Positions 1-10,479 are shown, counted from the first letter of the stretch. The stretch: 64,000 bases of DNA from Heliocidaris erythrogramma (GCA_025617745.1 CM046870.1:3849285-3913284), one strand, 5' to 3'. The notes: generated from the letters alone by a model not told the origin. Numbers and translations are program-made.

Positions 1-125
1 AGTCGAGCCTGGCCCCAGGTCAAAGGTATAATGTACTAAATTAATATGTTAACTAAGTAAACTGTACAATGAGAATAACTAAATAAACGTAAAAAACCTA
101 AAGTCTAAGATTAACACTAGGTATA

Positions 126-770
126 ATTTTTTGATTTGATTTTGATTTGATTTGATTTTATTTGTTTCCACAATCGGTTAACATATGTACAAGAGAAATA
201 TAAACATAAGCATATGGCATAATACAAAGGATAAAACATATATCATGACAACTCAGTATAATAAACATCTTCCAGTAAAAGTAATAAACGTATACAGTAT
301 ATACACTTGTGGGGGAACCTATTAAAAGCGAGGCTTGTCGAGTTAGGTCCCCCTTTAGCGATAAAAGGAGCTTGAAAGTAAAATGGAGAGATTTAGATGA
401 GAAGAAACAAAGAAAGGACGGGAATCAGCAGATGGAAACAAAAGAAAACATATAAAAATTAAGTAGCTATAGAGTGAAAGAGAGATAGAGAGAGTGTGTG
501 TGTGGAGAGAGAGAGAGAGAGAGAGAGAAAAAAAGAGAGATAGAGAAGAAAGAAGAGAGAAGGGAGAAGAGAGAAGCGAAGTACAGATCGAGATCAGCAA
601 CCGTGCAGCATTCTAGTATAAGGTTTCAGCAAAAGAGATTTCAATTGTTTTTTAAAATGGTGCAGTCTCTCTATTTCCTTAAGGTCTGGATCGAGACTGT
701 TCCAAAATTTGGGACCTGTAAAGACGAATGTTTTGTGTGCTAGGAGTTGTGTAATCAAATAATTTAACAA
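126..770 (-). mobile_element. 3' end of an old non-LTR retrotransposon (LINE), reverse-transcriptase tail plus 3' UTR
   Basis: Read on the minus strand, about 770-600 encodes the usual last segment of a CR1/Jockey-type RT protein, with the signature FTGPKFWNSLDPDLKE followed by a basic HHFKKQLKSLL stretch. Below it is an untranslated region with a GA/CT microsatellite (about 485-590). It ends at 126-170 in a short tandem tail built from AAATC units, the typical 3' terminus of CR1/L2-like LINEs. Only the C-terminal end remains. It is distinct from the LINE just upstream, which has its own different tail. Confidence 0.65.
490..590. repeat. GA-rich purine microsatellite
   Basis: A run of GT then GA dinucleotides and mixed AG sequence inside a LINE 3' UTR. 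Open frames across it are low-complexity artefacts. Confidence 0.8.
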
Positions 771-860
771 ACATAAGGAATTAAATAGACATATTAGTAT
801 AACTCAATACAAATATAAACAAAAACTAAAAAAACAAAAAAACAAAAAAACAAAAACAAC

Positions 861-3428
861 TTATTTATCTTTTAATAGAAAAAGCTTTATAGAATGCCGA
901 AATCTAGATCGTGTTCTTTCCAATCTGATATCACTAGGTAGTCTATTCCAACAATCGCTACCCACAAAGGACAATGAAAATCTACCCTGAGTCGTTTTAA
1001 AAAGTGGGAGATGCAACTGGCCCCCTTCTCTTTGTCTCGTTGAATAACTATGCTGTATGATTGTACAATAATCTATAAGAGAGTGAGGTAGATTCTTATG
1101 TACTAAATCAAACATAAAAGTGGCTACAGATATATGATGTACCTCAAAAACATTCAAAATTTCCATAGATTGGAATATTGGCCGTGTGTGAGATCTAAAA
1201 CCACTAAAGGTAATAGCTCGCATTGCCATTTTTTGTGTATAAAGTATACTATTGAGGTATGTTTTGTAAGTGCTCCCCCACACCTCAATACCATATGTGA
1301 TATGCGGTTGTATAAGAGTTTTATATAACAATATCAGTGTATGTTTTGGTACAAAATGGCGCAGCCTAAACAAAACACCAACCTTTTTTCTTATGCCTCG
1401 ATTTACCACTTCAATGTGGGGTCTCCAAGTCAAATGTTTATCAATATGTATACCAACAAAAGTAGCCACATCAACCTCTTTTATTTCTTTCCCAAATATT
1501 TCAAATCTTCCTCCTAAAACAGGCTTCATCCTCCGACTGCTTAAAAGTATGAAATTAGTTTTTGTTGAATTAATTGTTAGCCTGTTCGCAAAACACCATT
1601 CTTGCACCAGTTGCAAATGGGTATTAACCTCGTGTACATCAATAACACATTGGCGAGCTGGAAATGTGTGGAATAAGTTAGAATCGTCTGCAAATAGTCT
1701 AAAGTTAAAAAAGTCAGTGACTAGTGGCAAATCGTTAATGTACATTAAAAATAGAGTTGGGCCTAACACAGAACCCTGTGGGACACCGCATTTGATTTGC
1801 AGCATATCTGATGATGTGTTCCCGTTATTTACAAACTGGAATCTATTCTGAAAATAATTTTGAAACCACTGTAAGGGCAATCCTCGTATACCATAATGGG
1901 ATAGTTTTCGTAACAATATACTATGATCAATAGTATCAAATGCTTTTTGGAAATCAATAAAAATTCCAAGTGTGCATTTCCCTTCATCTATAGATTTCAA
2001 TGTTGCATTAATCAAATTAATTATTGACAGCTTAGTACTATATTTTTTTCGAAAACCATACTGATGCTGATATAATATACTATTTGTTTCCAAAAAATTA
2101 AGCACTCTGACATTAACAATCTTTTCAAATATCTTACATAACACAGGCAAAACTGATATTGGTCTATAATTTCCACAATCAAAATTAGATCCTTTCTTAT
2201 ATAAAGGGGTAATTTTCGCAATTTTCATTTCATCAGGAAATGTACCAGTTTCCAGTGAAAGATTAAAAACATACACTAAAATTACTGAAATATGGTATGC
2301 ACAATCTCTTAATAACCGTGCCGGGATATTATCATGGCCACTCGCTTTCTTTGTGTTTAATGACTGAAGGAGGTTTAAGACTTCAGTATACGTAACCGGT
2401 TTCCAAAAAAAAGATTGCTCAACGGGTGTCCCTAGATAATTTACAAATTCATTATCTTTCTTTGGTAGTGCATTAGATAAGCTGGGTCCAATATTAACAA
2501 AGAAATTATTAAATTCATTTACAATAGAAGATGTACTGGTTATTTCTTCATTCTGTCCATTTGCCTGTGTAATAAGTTTGTTTATTTGTTTTGCTGAACC
2601 ACTCTTACTCCCTAGTAATTCATTAATAACTCTCCATGTTTGGCTAGTATTGTTCCTATTTTCATCTAACAAAGTACTATAATAATTCCTTTTAGCATTT
2701 TTCAAAACAGTAGTTAAAACATTTCTATATCTCTTATACTTTATAAAATTCTCCTCTTTATAATTTGACTTTAGGACTTTTGAATACAATTTATGTTTCC
2801 TACGTATAGACTTCATAATAGCACGAGTGATCCAGGGCCTTTTACACTTCGTAGTATTCTCCGACTTATGCTTTTCTACAAGCGGTGCATGTTTATTAAA
2901 AACTTCGATAATAGAAGCACAGAATGTAGAGTAGGCCACATTCACATCTTCACAATCATAAATTCTTGAACATTCAAGATTAGCAATATCTTCATTAAAT
3001 TTTTCAATGTCATAATTTTTATAACATCTAAACAAAACTTTTTTGTCACGAGTTTGATTTGGTTTGAAATAATTCTGAAAACATATAAACACTGGAAAAT
3101 GATCAGATAAATCACATTCTATTATTCCTGAATGAGTTACAAACATGTTTAAATTTGTATATACATGATCTAACAATGATGCAGTACCACTTGCCACTCT
3201 GGTTGGTGACTCTATCATTTGAGTCAAACCTAAACATTGCATTGCTGTTACAAAACCCTCTGCTGCCCCACCTGTACATAATGCATTAATATTAAAATCC
3301 CCGAGCAAAATACATTTATGCTTATCTACTTTAACTTTTTCAAGTACACGCAAAACACTTTCTTGGAAATCTGAAATATCTGTATTGGGCTTTCTATTAT
3401 AACTAGATTGATTACGAAACGATAACAT
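861..3428 (-). CDS. Non-LTR retrotransposon ORF2: endonuclease C-terminus plus reverse transcriptase, 855 codons, uninterrupted
   Basis: The frame starts inside the AP-endonuclease domain: the LLGDFNIN catalytic segment lies near residues 40-48, and later LLDHVYTN and SDHFPVF are the DxxY and SDH motifs. The reverse transcriptase follows, with KIAKITPLYKKG, NYRPISVLP, DFQKAFDTIDHSIL, GVPQGSVLGPTLF and the catalytic FADDS box near residue 615. The C-terminus has the usual GIEVWG, YSTRQ and CWNRLPSDI segments. The family is CR1/Jockey-like. The N-terminal endonuclease and any ORF1 are missing, and a stop lies three codons upstream of the first Met, so this is a 5'-truncated insertion. The uninterrupted frame suggests a recent one. 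An A/C-rich microsatellite (820-860) sits just past its stop codon. A relative lies at 30.26-31.45 kb. Confidence 0.93.
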   Translation of the reverse strand: MLSFRNQSSYNRKPNTDISDFQESVLRVLEKVKVDKHKCILLGDFNINALCTGGAAEGFVTAMQCLGLTQMIESPTRVASGTASLLDHVYTNLNMFVTHSGIIECDLSDHFPVFICFQNYFKPNQTRDKKVLFRCYKNYDIEKFNEDIANLECSRIYDCEDVNVAYSTFCASIIEVFNKHAPLVEKHKSENTTKCKRPWITRAIMKSIRRKHKLYSKVLKSNYKEENFIKYKRYRNVLTTVLKNAKRNYYSTLLDENRNNTSQTWRVINELLGSKSGSAKQINKLITQANGQNEEITSTSSIVNEFNNFFVNIGPSLSNALPKKDNEFVNYLGTPVEQSFFWKPVTYTEVLNLLQSLNTKKASGHDNIPARLLRDCAYHISVILVYVFNLSLETGTFPDEMKIAKITPLYKKGSNFDCGNYRPISVLPVLCKIFEKIVNVRVLNFLETNSILYQHQYGFRKKYSTKLSIINLINATLKSIDEGKCTLGIFIDFQKAFDTIDHSILLRKLSHYGIRGLPLQWFQNYFQNRFQFVNNGNTSSDMLQIKCGVPQGSVLGPTLFLMYINDLPLVTDFFNFRLFADDSNLFHTFPARQCVIDVHEVNTHLQLVQEWCFANRLTINSTKTNFILLSSRRMKPVLGGRFEIFGKEIKEVDVATFVGIHIDKHLTWRPHIEVVNRGIRKKVGVLFRLRHFVPKHTLILLYKTLIQPHITYGIEVWGSTYKTYLNSILYTQKMAMRAITFSGFRSHTRPIFQSMEILNVFEVHHISVATFMFDLVHKNLPHSLIDYCTIIQHSYSTRQREGGQLHLPLFKTTQGRFSLSFVGSDCWNRLPSDIRLERTRSRFRHSIKLFLLKDK

Positions 3429-3434
3429 GCAGGT

Positions 3435-4270
3435 TTAAGGCATTTGTCAACCATTAAATAGTACATCATTAAAAATCGCGTGAATAAAATAAATTGCTGT
3501 TCTATGTAGAGATCGATGGATTATGTGAATTTTTCGACCCCACCCCCCCCCCCCGTCTCTCTAAACTGATCATAAAAAGGGTAAGCTGAAATGTGTTGAT
3601 ATTTCATGTATTTAGACCCGAAAATTGAATATGCTAAGCAGTTTTTGTAATCATGAAGACGATGCGTATGTAACGATTAATTTTAAACCCCGTGTAATAC
3701 TCCTGAGTACATCATTACATTATCATCTCACTCAACAGGCAATTGGAGTGGAAAGTGCGTATGTATCATACGGATCATAAATAATTTCAAATAATGTAAA
3801 ATCAATTAAGTAGCATGTAGAGAAGTTCCTCAAAGTGCCCCTGGGGCAATATTTTTTTTATCCATGAAATGCAACTGGGCTGTAAGCAAACTTGGTGGGA
3901 TTCGTCCCAATAACATCAAAATTAGAGTTATAAAAAGGTTGATAAAGCTAACCTGATTTTGCCTTATATAAGGGTATAAAAATAAATAAAAAGGGTAATT
4001 TCGAAGGAAAGTGATACCTAATTTGGAATTGCGTCCCTAAGCCCTCCCCCCATTCCTGAGGGATGTACATCTGTCAAATATCAGCAACTTTAATGAAAAT
4101 AATAAATTATAGGAATTATTTAAAATTCAGATTAAATCAAAATGTGCATTATTGAAAATCCATAAAAGTACCCAGAATTAATTGAACCCTGTCATTTTTA
4201 TTATTTTACGAGGGGTTAATTAAGGCAATGTTCCTTTGAACATACAATATCTTTTAAATTAATTCTGTTA
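3435..4270. other. Intergenic stretch without a recognisable gene
   Basis: AT-rich sequence with one C homopolymer (about 3540-3555). No exon, RNA gene or inverted-repeat ends were recognised. Confidence 0.5.
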
Positions 4271-4284
4271 TTTTTGCCACTGGT

Positions 4285-5085
4285 ACACCCTTATTTTGGC
4301 GCCCCTCCCTAGTTACATTTCGATTTGTCGCCCCTAAATTGAAGATCAGTGGGCGCCCCCTTAGTTTCAGGTCAGTTTGGTGCCCCCAAAGATCGATTTG
4401 GCGCCCCTAATTTTAATATCAAATTTGGCGCCCCTCCCTAAGTGTAATATGCATTTGGTGCCCCCATAAATTTAAGATCTAAATCGGGGCTGATCCATTT
4501 GGCGCATCCTAATTTTAAGATAAATATGAATCATCTCAGTCACCTAATTTTAAGATCAATATGGCGCCCATAAATTTAAGGTAAATTTGGCGCCCCTCAT
4601 TAATTTTTCTTTCCTTTCTTTTGTTTTTTCTTATTATATCACCCTCCTCTGTTTTCTCCTTTTTCCTTTCCTTTCCCCCCTTCTCATTTCTCCTCTCTTT
4701 GTGTTGCCTTTTCCCTTTATCTTTCTCTTTTCTCACTCTTCTTTCCCTCCTCCATTATATATATATATCTGTGTGAGTGATAACCGGTTACGGGTGATTG
4801 GACTCCAAAAAGGAGGAAAGAAAAGAGAAAGGGGAGATAGTGAGAGAAAATAGCAAAAAAAGCGAGGGAAAGAAAGAAAGGGGAGAGGAAAAAAGGAAAA
4901 GAGAGGGGAAAGAAAAATAATGGGAGGGGCACCAAATTGTTCTTAAAGTAAGGGGCACCATATTGATCTTACAATTAGGAGGCACCAAATTTATTTTCAA
5001 ACTTAAGGGACACCAAATTGACCACAAAGTTAGGGGATGTCAAATTGATCTTTAAATTAGGGGCGCCAAAATCAGGTCGCCCCCT
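4285..5085. repeat. Foldback structure: degenerate tandem repeats in two inverted arms around a pyrimidine/purine centre
   Basis: The left arm (about 4285-4600) is a loose array of a roughly 30-bp unit of the form TTTGGCGCCCCTAATTTTAA followed by GATCAAT. The right arm (about 4920-5085) carries the reverse complement of that unit (ATTGATCTTA...AGGGGCACCAAA). Between them lie a pyrimidine-rich block (about 4600-4755) and a purine-rich block (about 4800-4920), which can also pair. The whole is an imperfect hairpin of about 800 bp. No coding capacity is credible; the frames here are low-complexity. Confidence 0.7.
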
Positions 5086-5239
5086 CCGGGGTGTGAATTA
5101 CTTATACCGCACAATACCTTGGAACCGTGCAAACCAATTCATTTCCTTTGCTCTAATCATAATTTATGAAACAAATATTCTCTTAATCCTACTGTTAGTA
5201 GTCTTTGAATACGGTATCTAAAGCAGAGTTTTATTTGTC

Positions 5240-5375
5240 TTTTGTGTATTACTCTTGTTTCAGTCATGATTGATGTAAATTGTACCTAATTCAGGCCTAA
5301 AGCTGCCATGCGCAATGTTTTTCATACCGAAATAAATAAATAAATTAATAAATAAATAAATAAAATAAATTTGGC
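5240..5375 (+). mobile_element. Probable LINE 3' UTR with AAAT-repeat tail
   Basis: A short untranslated stretch runs into an AAAT-unit tail at about 5330-5372. This matches how CR1-like elements end on the plus strand. No RT tail could be read with confidence before it. Confidence 0.4.
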
Positions 5376-5558
5376 GAATGTGGACTATTAAAGTGAAAGT
5401 AGGCCTAATTAAAATTAATCAGATAGAAATTGGCAGAATGGCAACTTGCGATTTTGAGCTCCTTTCCCAATAGATATTTACTTAAAACGATACCAAAATA
5501 TTTTCTCTTAAGAAAATAATTAATTAGACACAATACACTGCATCATGAAACATATATT

Positions 5559-5816
5559 CTAGACAACCCCTGTATGTGATTGAGCGGAGCGCGAGCTGGC
5601 GTCTCCACCAGCTCCGCATGCCCCAACCATACCAACATAGTGAAGACATAGGGCATCATCATCATCATCATATTTAAGAATAAACTTCTTTGCCTTTCTA
5701 CGAATAGCCTTCGTCATGTTCGTTGAGGTTGTCGTTGAATTTTTGAGGTAGCTCTCAATTAAAGCTACCTCTTTTTCGAACTTAGTAACAGAGTCCTTGT
5801 TCATAGTTAGTAGCAC
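5559..5816 (-). CDS. Unrecognised 85-codon open frame in a GC/CpG-rich patch
   Basis: Starts at an ATG on the minus strand. The first half is charged and alpha-helical in character (KFEKEVALIESYL, KAIRRKAKKFILKY), then a run of five Asp from a GAT/ATC microsatellite, then a Gly/Ala-rich end. Upstream (5820-6190) the DNA is unusually CpG-rich with CGTACGTAC palindromes, which could be a promoter or the body of an old transposon. I do not recognise the product. It may be a first exon, a transposon fragment or chance. Confidence 0.25.
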   Translation of the reverse strand: MLLTMNKDSVTKFEKEVALIESYLKNSTTTSTNMTKAIRRKAKKFILKYDDDDDALCLHYVGMVGACGAGGDASSRSAQSHTGVV

Positions 5817-5819
5817 CGC

Positions 5820-6190
5820 ACTTCATAATTCGCGGCAAGTGTGCACGTACGTACTACGTACGTACAGAGAAACGATAGCAAGAACAATATCTGCCGAAGA
5901 GAAATAGGTACGGTATCTGCCGGGGATGGAACACGATCCGCCGTTTTTAGAACGGTATCTTTCGATCCCCGTATCTGCCGCTACACCGGATCGCACTAAC
6001 GCACGAACTCACGACCATGTATCAAAGTCATGCGCGTTTCAGTGCGCGCATGTACTCCCTGCGCTAAAATGACAAACTACGCAATTTCATTCCGTTTTAA
6101 GTTTGCACGCACCAGAGGTATGCGTACGCGCAGCTCAGCCGCGTGCTAGAGCCTTTTTGCCGTGCTTTAGTGCTTTTTTTTTTGCACGGT
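5820..6190. other. CpG-rich patch
   Basis: Locally high density of CG dinucleotides and several short palindromes (ACGTACGTAC at about 5845-5865), unlike the AT-rich surroundings. It lies just 5' of the 85-codon minus-strand frame. It could be promoter-like or the terminal part of a transposon. Confidence 0.35.
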
Positions 6191-6549
6191 CAGGTGGTGT
6201 TATTTGACCAATGAGGATGGCTACATTCTTGAACCCGTTTTATAAAGAATGTTAAAGAAGATTTTAATGGAAAAATTGATATGAATTTTTGTATCTTGCA
6301 ATTACATTACTTAGTTACTTAGTTACGCATGCTTCTTTTTTTAACTGTAACTCGTTTTATCAGTGTATGTTGTTAATGATGCATTAGCATCCAAATGTAT
6401 TTTCCAAGAGGTTTTTTAAGTATTAGATCATGTTTATGAGTCTTTTGTGATGAATATAGCTGTCAGAAGCTTGTCTTACAAAGGCCGTTTATGATTAATA
6501 ATCATAAGTTCCTTGTTTCATTTTTCATAACTTTAGGGTTGTTTGATTT

Positions 6550-7122
6550 GGGTAACCTCGCTAGTCATAAGGACTGCTATAGTCATAAGGACCGCTATCC
6601 ATAACGCGTGACTAAATTAATAGCGGTCCTTATAAATCTTCTCTATATTTCTATTTTTCATTCTTCACCTAAACTTCTCATCTCTTTTCTGTCGTTTATG
6701 CTAATTCTCATAAACCACCCATAAACCACCCATCACTCTGATCTCAGATTTTTTTTTCATTTAAATATATGCTCTTGATTCAGGTAGCGGTCCTTTATAA
6801 ATAGCGGCCCTTATAAATAGCGAGCAAACGATAGAAAAATAACCTCGCTAGTCATAAGGACCGCTATTCACAATGACCGCTATTCATAAAGATCGCTATC
6901 CATAACACGTGACTAAATGAATAGCGGTCCTTATAAATAGCGAGCAGACCCCGTTTGAATTGCCTTCTGCACTTTAACATGTTAAAGATGAGTCTTCTCT
7001 AAATTTCTATTTTTCATTCTTCACCTTAACTTCTCATCTTTTTTCTGTTTATGCTTCTGATAAACCACCCATCACTTTGATCTCAGATTTTTTTCATTTC
7101 AATATATGCTCTTGATTCACGT
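6550..7122. repeat. Tandemly duplicated hairpin element (CGCTAGTCATAAGGACCGCTAT family)
   Basis: The motif CTCGCTAGTCATAAGGACCG occurs at about 6555 and 6845. Its inverse, CGGTCCTTATAAATAGCGAG, occurs at about 6622, 6815 and 6925, so each copy is a stem. The intervening stretch with TTCTCTATATTTCTATTTTT (about 6639) recurs at about 6995 with the same downstream order (AAACCACCCATCACT, then ATATATGCTCTTGATTCA). The block is therefore about two units of roughly 350 bp. It looks like a MITE or foldback element duplicated in tandem. Confidence 0.65.
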
Positions 7123-7944
7123 CTTTGAGCGACATGCATCTTATATTTATCAAAAGAAGGAACTTATAATTACCTTTAGAATTTCAATATTCTAAATCAA
7201 GATCCTTTTATTTTGTGATAATTCTTTTGGTTTGTTTCAAGTACAATGAAATAAGATGTATATGTACATATGTTAAACAAACCCTCAATAATTCAAATAT
7301 TGTTTCAAAACTATTCTCTATTATAATTTTACTCCTCATCATGCTAACAGAAATTTCGGCATTGTCTACTGGAGCTTATTTTTCTTCGTTGTTTAATTTT
7401 TATCACTAATATCTTGTGTTTACATAAATATTTTGTTACCACGATGATATTTTTCACTATCAACTCGGTGTGTTGGGTATCCTACCTGGTAGGAATCCTT
7501 GGAATGCACCTTACGCTGATAACAACAGTTACCAGAGCAAAAGCCTGGGTAATCAAATCTAAATGCTTTAACCCTTTCAGGTCAGGAATTATTTAAGGGC
7601 TAAATTGATCACATTTTGTTCTTCAAATTGGCAACAGCAATATTTTTCTTTAAGTGTTACATGGTCCTAATGAAGGTGTTATGTCTTTGAAATCAATATA
7701 CATGGTTAAAAATTTTGTCTAACATTTTGATTAAAAAAATTTTAACCTCTGAATGTTTTGTCAACTTAGGGATTTTAATGCTTGTTCTCGTTTTAAAAAT
7801 TCTTTGCATCTAATGCTAAAAGGTCATGCTACAAAAATGGACATAGTGTGTACAGAAATTTTTACTCTTTCTACTCATGTATGTGGTAGCCTATATTTTT
7901 TAGAGCTCAACAGTTATTGAGCTAAACCACTAAATCTGGTTGTC
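7123..7944. other. AT-rich stretch, nothing recognised
   Basis: No module exon, RT motif or paired ends seen. Short open frames here have no familiar features. Confidence 0.5.
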
Positions 7945-7948
7945 TTAA

Positions 7949-8880
7949 AGTAGAACAATCAAGAAAATCACAAATATGGCAATTAATGTATCACTAGAAA
8001 TTGGGAAGCTTACAGATGGCAATCGTATAAGTTTTATGTCAACTGCGTATATGATGATTATAAAAACAACATAAATAAAAGCTCTTCTCAGCATGTGGAA
8101 TATCCGAGGATTCGCCAGAAATATAGCGATGTTTTGATGTCGTCATACGAGGGATCGATCCTGCTTAAGCAGACGACGTCCTATAATGAATGAACGTAAT
8201 TGCAATGCAATTATTTATCAAATTATAAAGAGTTTGGTACATTTAAACATGACCTTATTTCACACCATTCTAAAAGGGAAAGTGAACTGATTCTGATAAC
8301 TAAAACCGTTTGATTGTAAATACACAGGAGAAGGGTCAATGATCAATGAAATAAACCCCATTTTCAAATTGAAAAGCCCTGCGAATAATAGCTGGATGGT
8401 ATTCGTTCCCTCTTGAAACGCCGAACATGCCGCGGTGCAAGCAGCTGAAAATACAATGGCGTCTTATTTTGTTTACAAGTGACTGATTCCTTTATTTTTT
8501 TAACGCTGCATTTTTCATCAAAATAATACCATACACGAAGTTAAGAGTGAGGCAACAGACTAACATTACGACTGACGCTAGTCAAGTAAGAGAAATAAGT
8601 GAAGAGGAGATGACAAAACAGGCACTGAAAAATGTGTATAATGTTATGGGACATCGTCTGCTTAGACAGGACTCGCCCCTCTTGTGTCGTCACACATCTC
8701 AGCAGCGTTCAAGGAGCTTTTCAGCTGCTATATCGGGGGCTGTATTTTACCGTTTTATAATTGATAATAATCATTAATTCAAATGTTTCCAAGCTTTAAA
8801 TTTGGATAACCTTGTTTAATTTATGCCATCTATGCAATAATAAGTATTAAGCCAATATTTAAAATCATCAGTGTTCTACT
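7949..8880 (+). mobile_element. 932-bp non-autonomous TTAA transposon, copy 1
   Basis: Bounded by inverted ends AGTAGAACA...TGTTCTACT and flanked on both sides by TTAA (7945-7948 and 8881-8884), the target duplication used by piggyBac and Kolobok superfamilies. Copy 2 at 40202-41133 has the same length, inverse orientation and almost the same sequence. Flanks beyond TTAA differ, so the boundaries are well set. No transposase is present, so movement must have been in trans. The right TTAA is also the left TTAA of the 445-bp element. Confidence 0.88.
8547..8777 (+). CDS. 76-codon open frame carried by the 932-bp element (copy 1)
   Basis: Begins MRQQTNITTDASQ and contains a short acidic/helical stretch (REISEEEMTKQALKN). 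The same frame is intact in copy 2. Because the two copies are nearly identical overall, the shared frame is weak evidence of coding. It has no family resemblance I recognise and is far too short for a transposase; it could be a remnant of a deleted gene. Confidence 0.25.
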   Translation: MRQQTNITTDASQVREISEEEMTKQALKNVYNVMGHRLLRQDSPLLCRHTSQQRSRSFSAAISGAVFYRFIIDNNH

Positions 8881-8884
8881 TTAA

Positions 8885-9329
8885 AGACCTCAGCCTGACC
8901 GAATTTTGAAATATACCCTTTATTCATCCACGGGGAGCTATATATTTTCTGAACAAATTGAAACCAACTTCATGAGATTCCGTTTCCTGTGGAATGAGTA
9001 ACAGCGTCCCGAATGTTGAGCCCCGGTGGTTTTTCTGACGAGGGCCCCGTCTCTGAGGAACGCTACTTTGCGGGGGGTGAAAATTTGATGACGACATATC
9101 GTGTAGACGCACTCGGAGCTGTATACATGACATGTCGTCACACGTCTAGCGACCCCCTGCAGTTTCCTCTGTTGTTACGCCATAGGGAGGGGGCGGACCA
9201 AAAAAAATTATCTTTTTTATTTTTTATGGATAAACGGAGATGAAAATTTATGAATACCCAGGGTAATTATATTCTTTGTTTACTAAGCTTTACGTCAATA
9301 TATGGTTGTTTTGGGTCAGGCTGAGGTCT
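8885..9329. mobile_element. 445-bp TTAA-flanked inverted-repeat element
   Basis: The ends are AGACCTCAGCCTGACC and its exact reverse complement, a 16-bp inverted repeat. They are flanked by TTAA at 8881-8884 and 9330-9333. The left TTAA is shared with the right side of the 932-bp element, so one landed in the other's target duplication. Short open frames inside have no recognised product. Confidence 0.8.
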
Positions 9330-9392
9330 TTAAAGGGTTAAAAGCATACATGGACGTTATCAAACATATGTAGTTATTATTATCATAAGTAT

Positions 9393-9560
9393 CAGGCGCG
9401 GATCCAGAGGGGGGGGGGGGCGCAAGGGGCGTGCGCCCCCTGTTTTGTCTGACAAAGTATGTCCCCGGACCCCCTAGATGGCCGTTTGGCTTCGTGACGG
9501 AGGGTTCCTCATTGTGCGCGCCCCCCCCCCCCCCTTCTGAAAATCCTGTATCCGCCCCTG
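9393..9560. mobile_element. hAT-like MITE, CAGGSGCGGATC ends
   Basis: Left end CAGGCGCGGATCCAG and right end the reverse complement of CAGGGGCGGATACAGG, with G-run and C-run interior. It belongs to the family also seen at 12368, 19411 and 62283. Near-matching AT-rich flanks are consistent with a short target duplication. Confidence 0.7.
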
Positions 9561-10237
9561 AATATTATTATAATACAAATGTTGCTCTCGGACGAATTCT
9601 GTCATTCCAATTAAGAAATGCAAGCATTCAAATTCAACAACCAGTCAACCGAATTATTCTTAAACCGAATTATTTTTAAATAGTACATTTAAAGATAAAG
9701 TAGAGTTCTGGTCATGCAATTATATTGTGAAAGAAATTGTCTCACATGATTGGGAAAGGCTGACCATATCTATATAACAATTGTTTTATACTGTGCTGTT
9801 TTGGAATCATCAAAATAGATAAGAAATCGACCCAATCTCGCTTAAAAGCACATGTACTGCACACAGAACTGGCTATATGGGACTACACACACAAGTGGCA
9901 TGAATTTTCTGCCTGAACATTTCAGTTATTTCTAGTTTTATATTTCGAATATAAGAGCATTTGAAGAGCAATCCTTTTGAGGGGATGTTTCTATTATCAT
10001 GTTCTTCCAAACTGACATAAAGGGAATAAGAAAGCTCAAAAATTGTTTTTCACCTTTCCATGAACTCAAGATTCCCTTTACGTTTTAACTTGAATGCGCG
10101 GATCTCAAAACACTGCTCGCATTTCCAAATGGAATGCACATACTTGAATATGTTTTCCTGTTGTTAAATTTGGATGCTCGGATTCTTAATTCGAAGTACG
10201 AATGTGAGTGACCTAATGATTAAATTGACCGGGAAAA
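9561..10237. other. Stretch without recognised gene, downstream of the last visible host exon
   Basis: No CCP or HYR exon found on the minus strand and no paired repeat ends. The host gene may continue left of the window or its 3' exon is not recognisable. Confidence 0.4.
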
Positions 10238-10350
10238 CATACATTATCATTATTATTATGATTATCATTAGTAGTGGTGGTCTTTTTATCTTTATCATTA
10301 TTATCATTATCATTATCATCGTTATTATCATTATCATCATTATTATAGCC
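10238..10350. repeat. ATC/ATT microsatellite abutting an exon donor
   Basis: Imperfect TTATCATTA-type repeats begin within a few bases of the donor of the 10358-10479 exon on the minus strand. Confidence 0.85.
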
Positions 10351-10357
10351 TACTGAC

Positions 10358-10479
10358 CTGTAACATGGACACGAAATTGACAAGAGGCTTTATTATTGTC
10401 AGGGTCGGTAGCCACATATTTCCCATAAGAGATTCCTTCTTGATAGACACCCTCCAGACTCAGTGTCGATGTAAATATA
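10358..10479 (-). CDS. Host exon: C-terminal half of an HYR module
   Basis: Acceptor TTTATTTGCAG, donor GTCAGT. Enters in phase 2 and leaves in phase 1. Encodes ISYGKYVATDPDNNKASCQF and ends RVHVTG, the typical YxATDxxxNxAxCxFxVxV end of an HYR module with its second cysteine. Completes the exon at 10731-10866. It is the last exon of the gene I can identify. Confidence 0.88.

Noticed and set aside
1270-1851. 193-codon plus-strand frame
   Set aside because: Shadow of the minus-strand LINE ORF2.
4536-5027. Several 66-88-codon frames on both strands
   Set aside because: All lie in the pyrimidine/purine centre of the foldback structure and are low-complexity.
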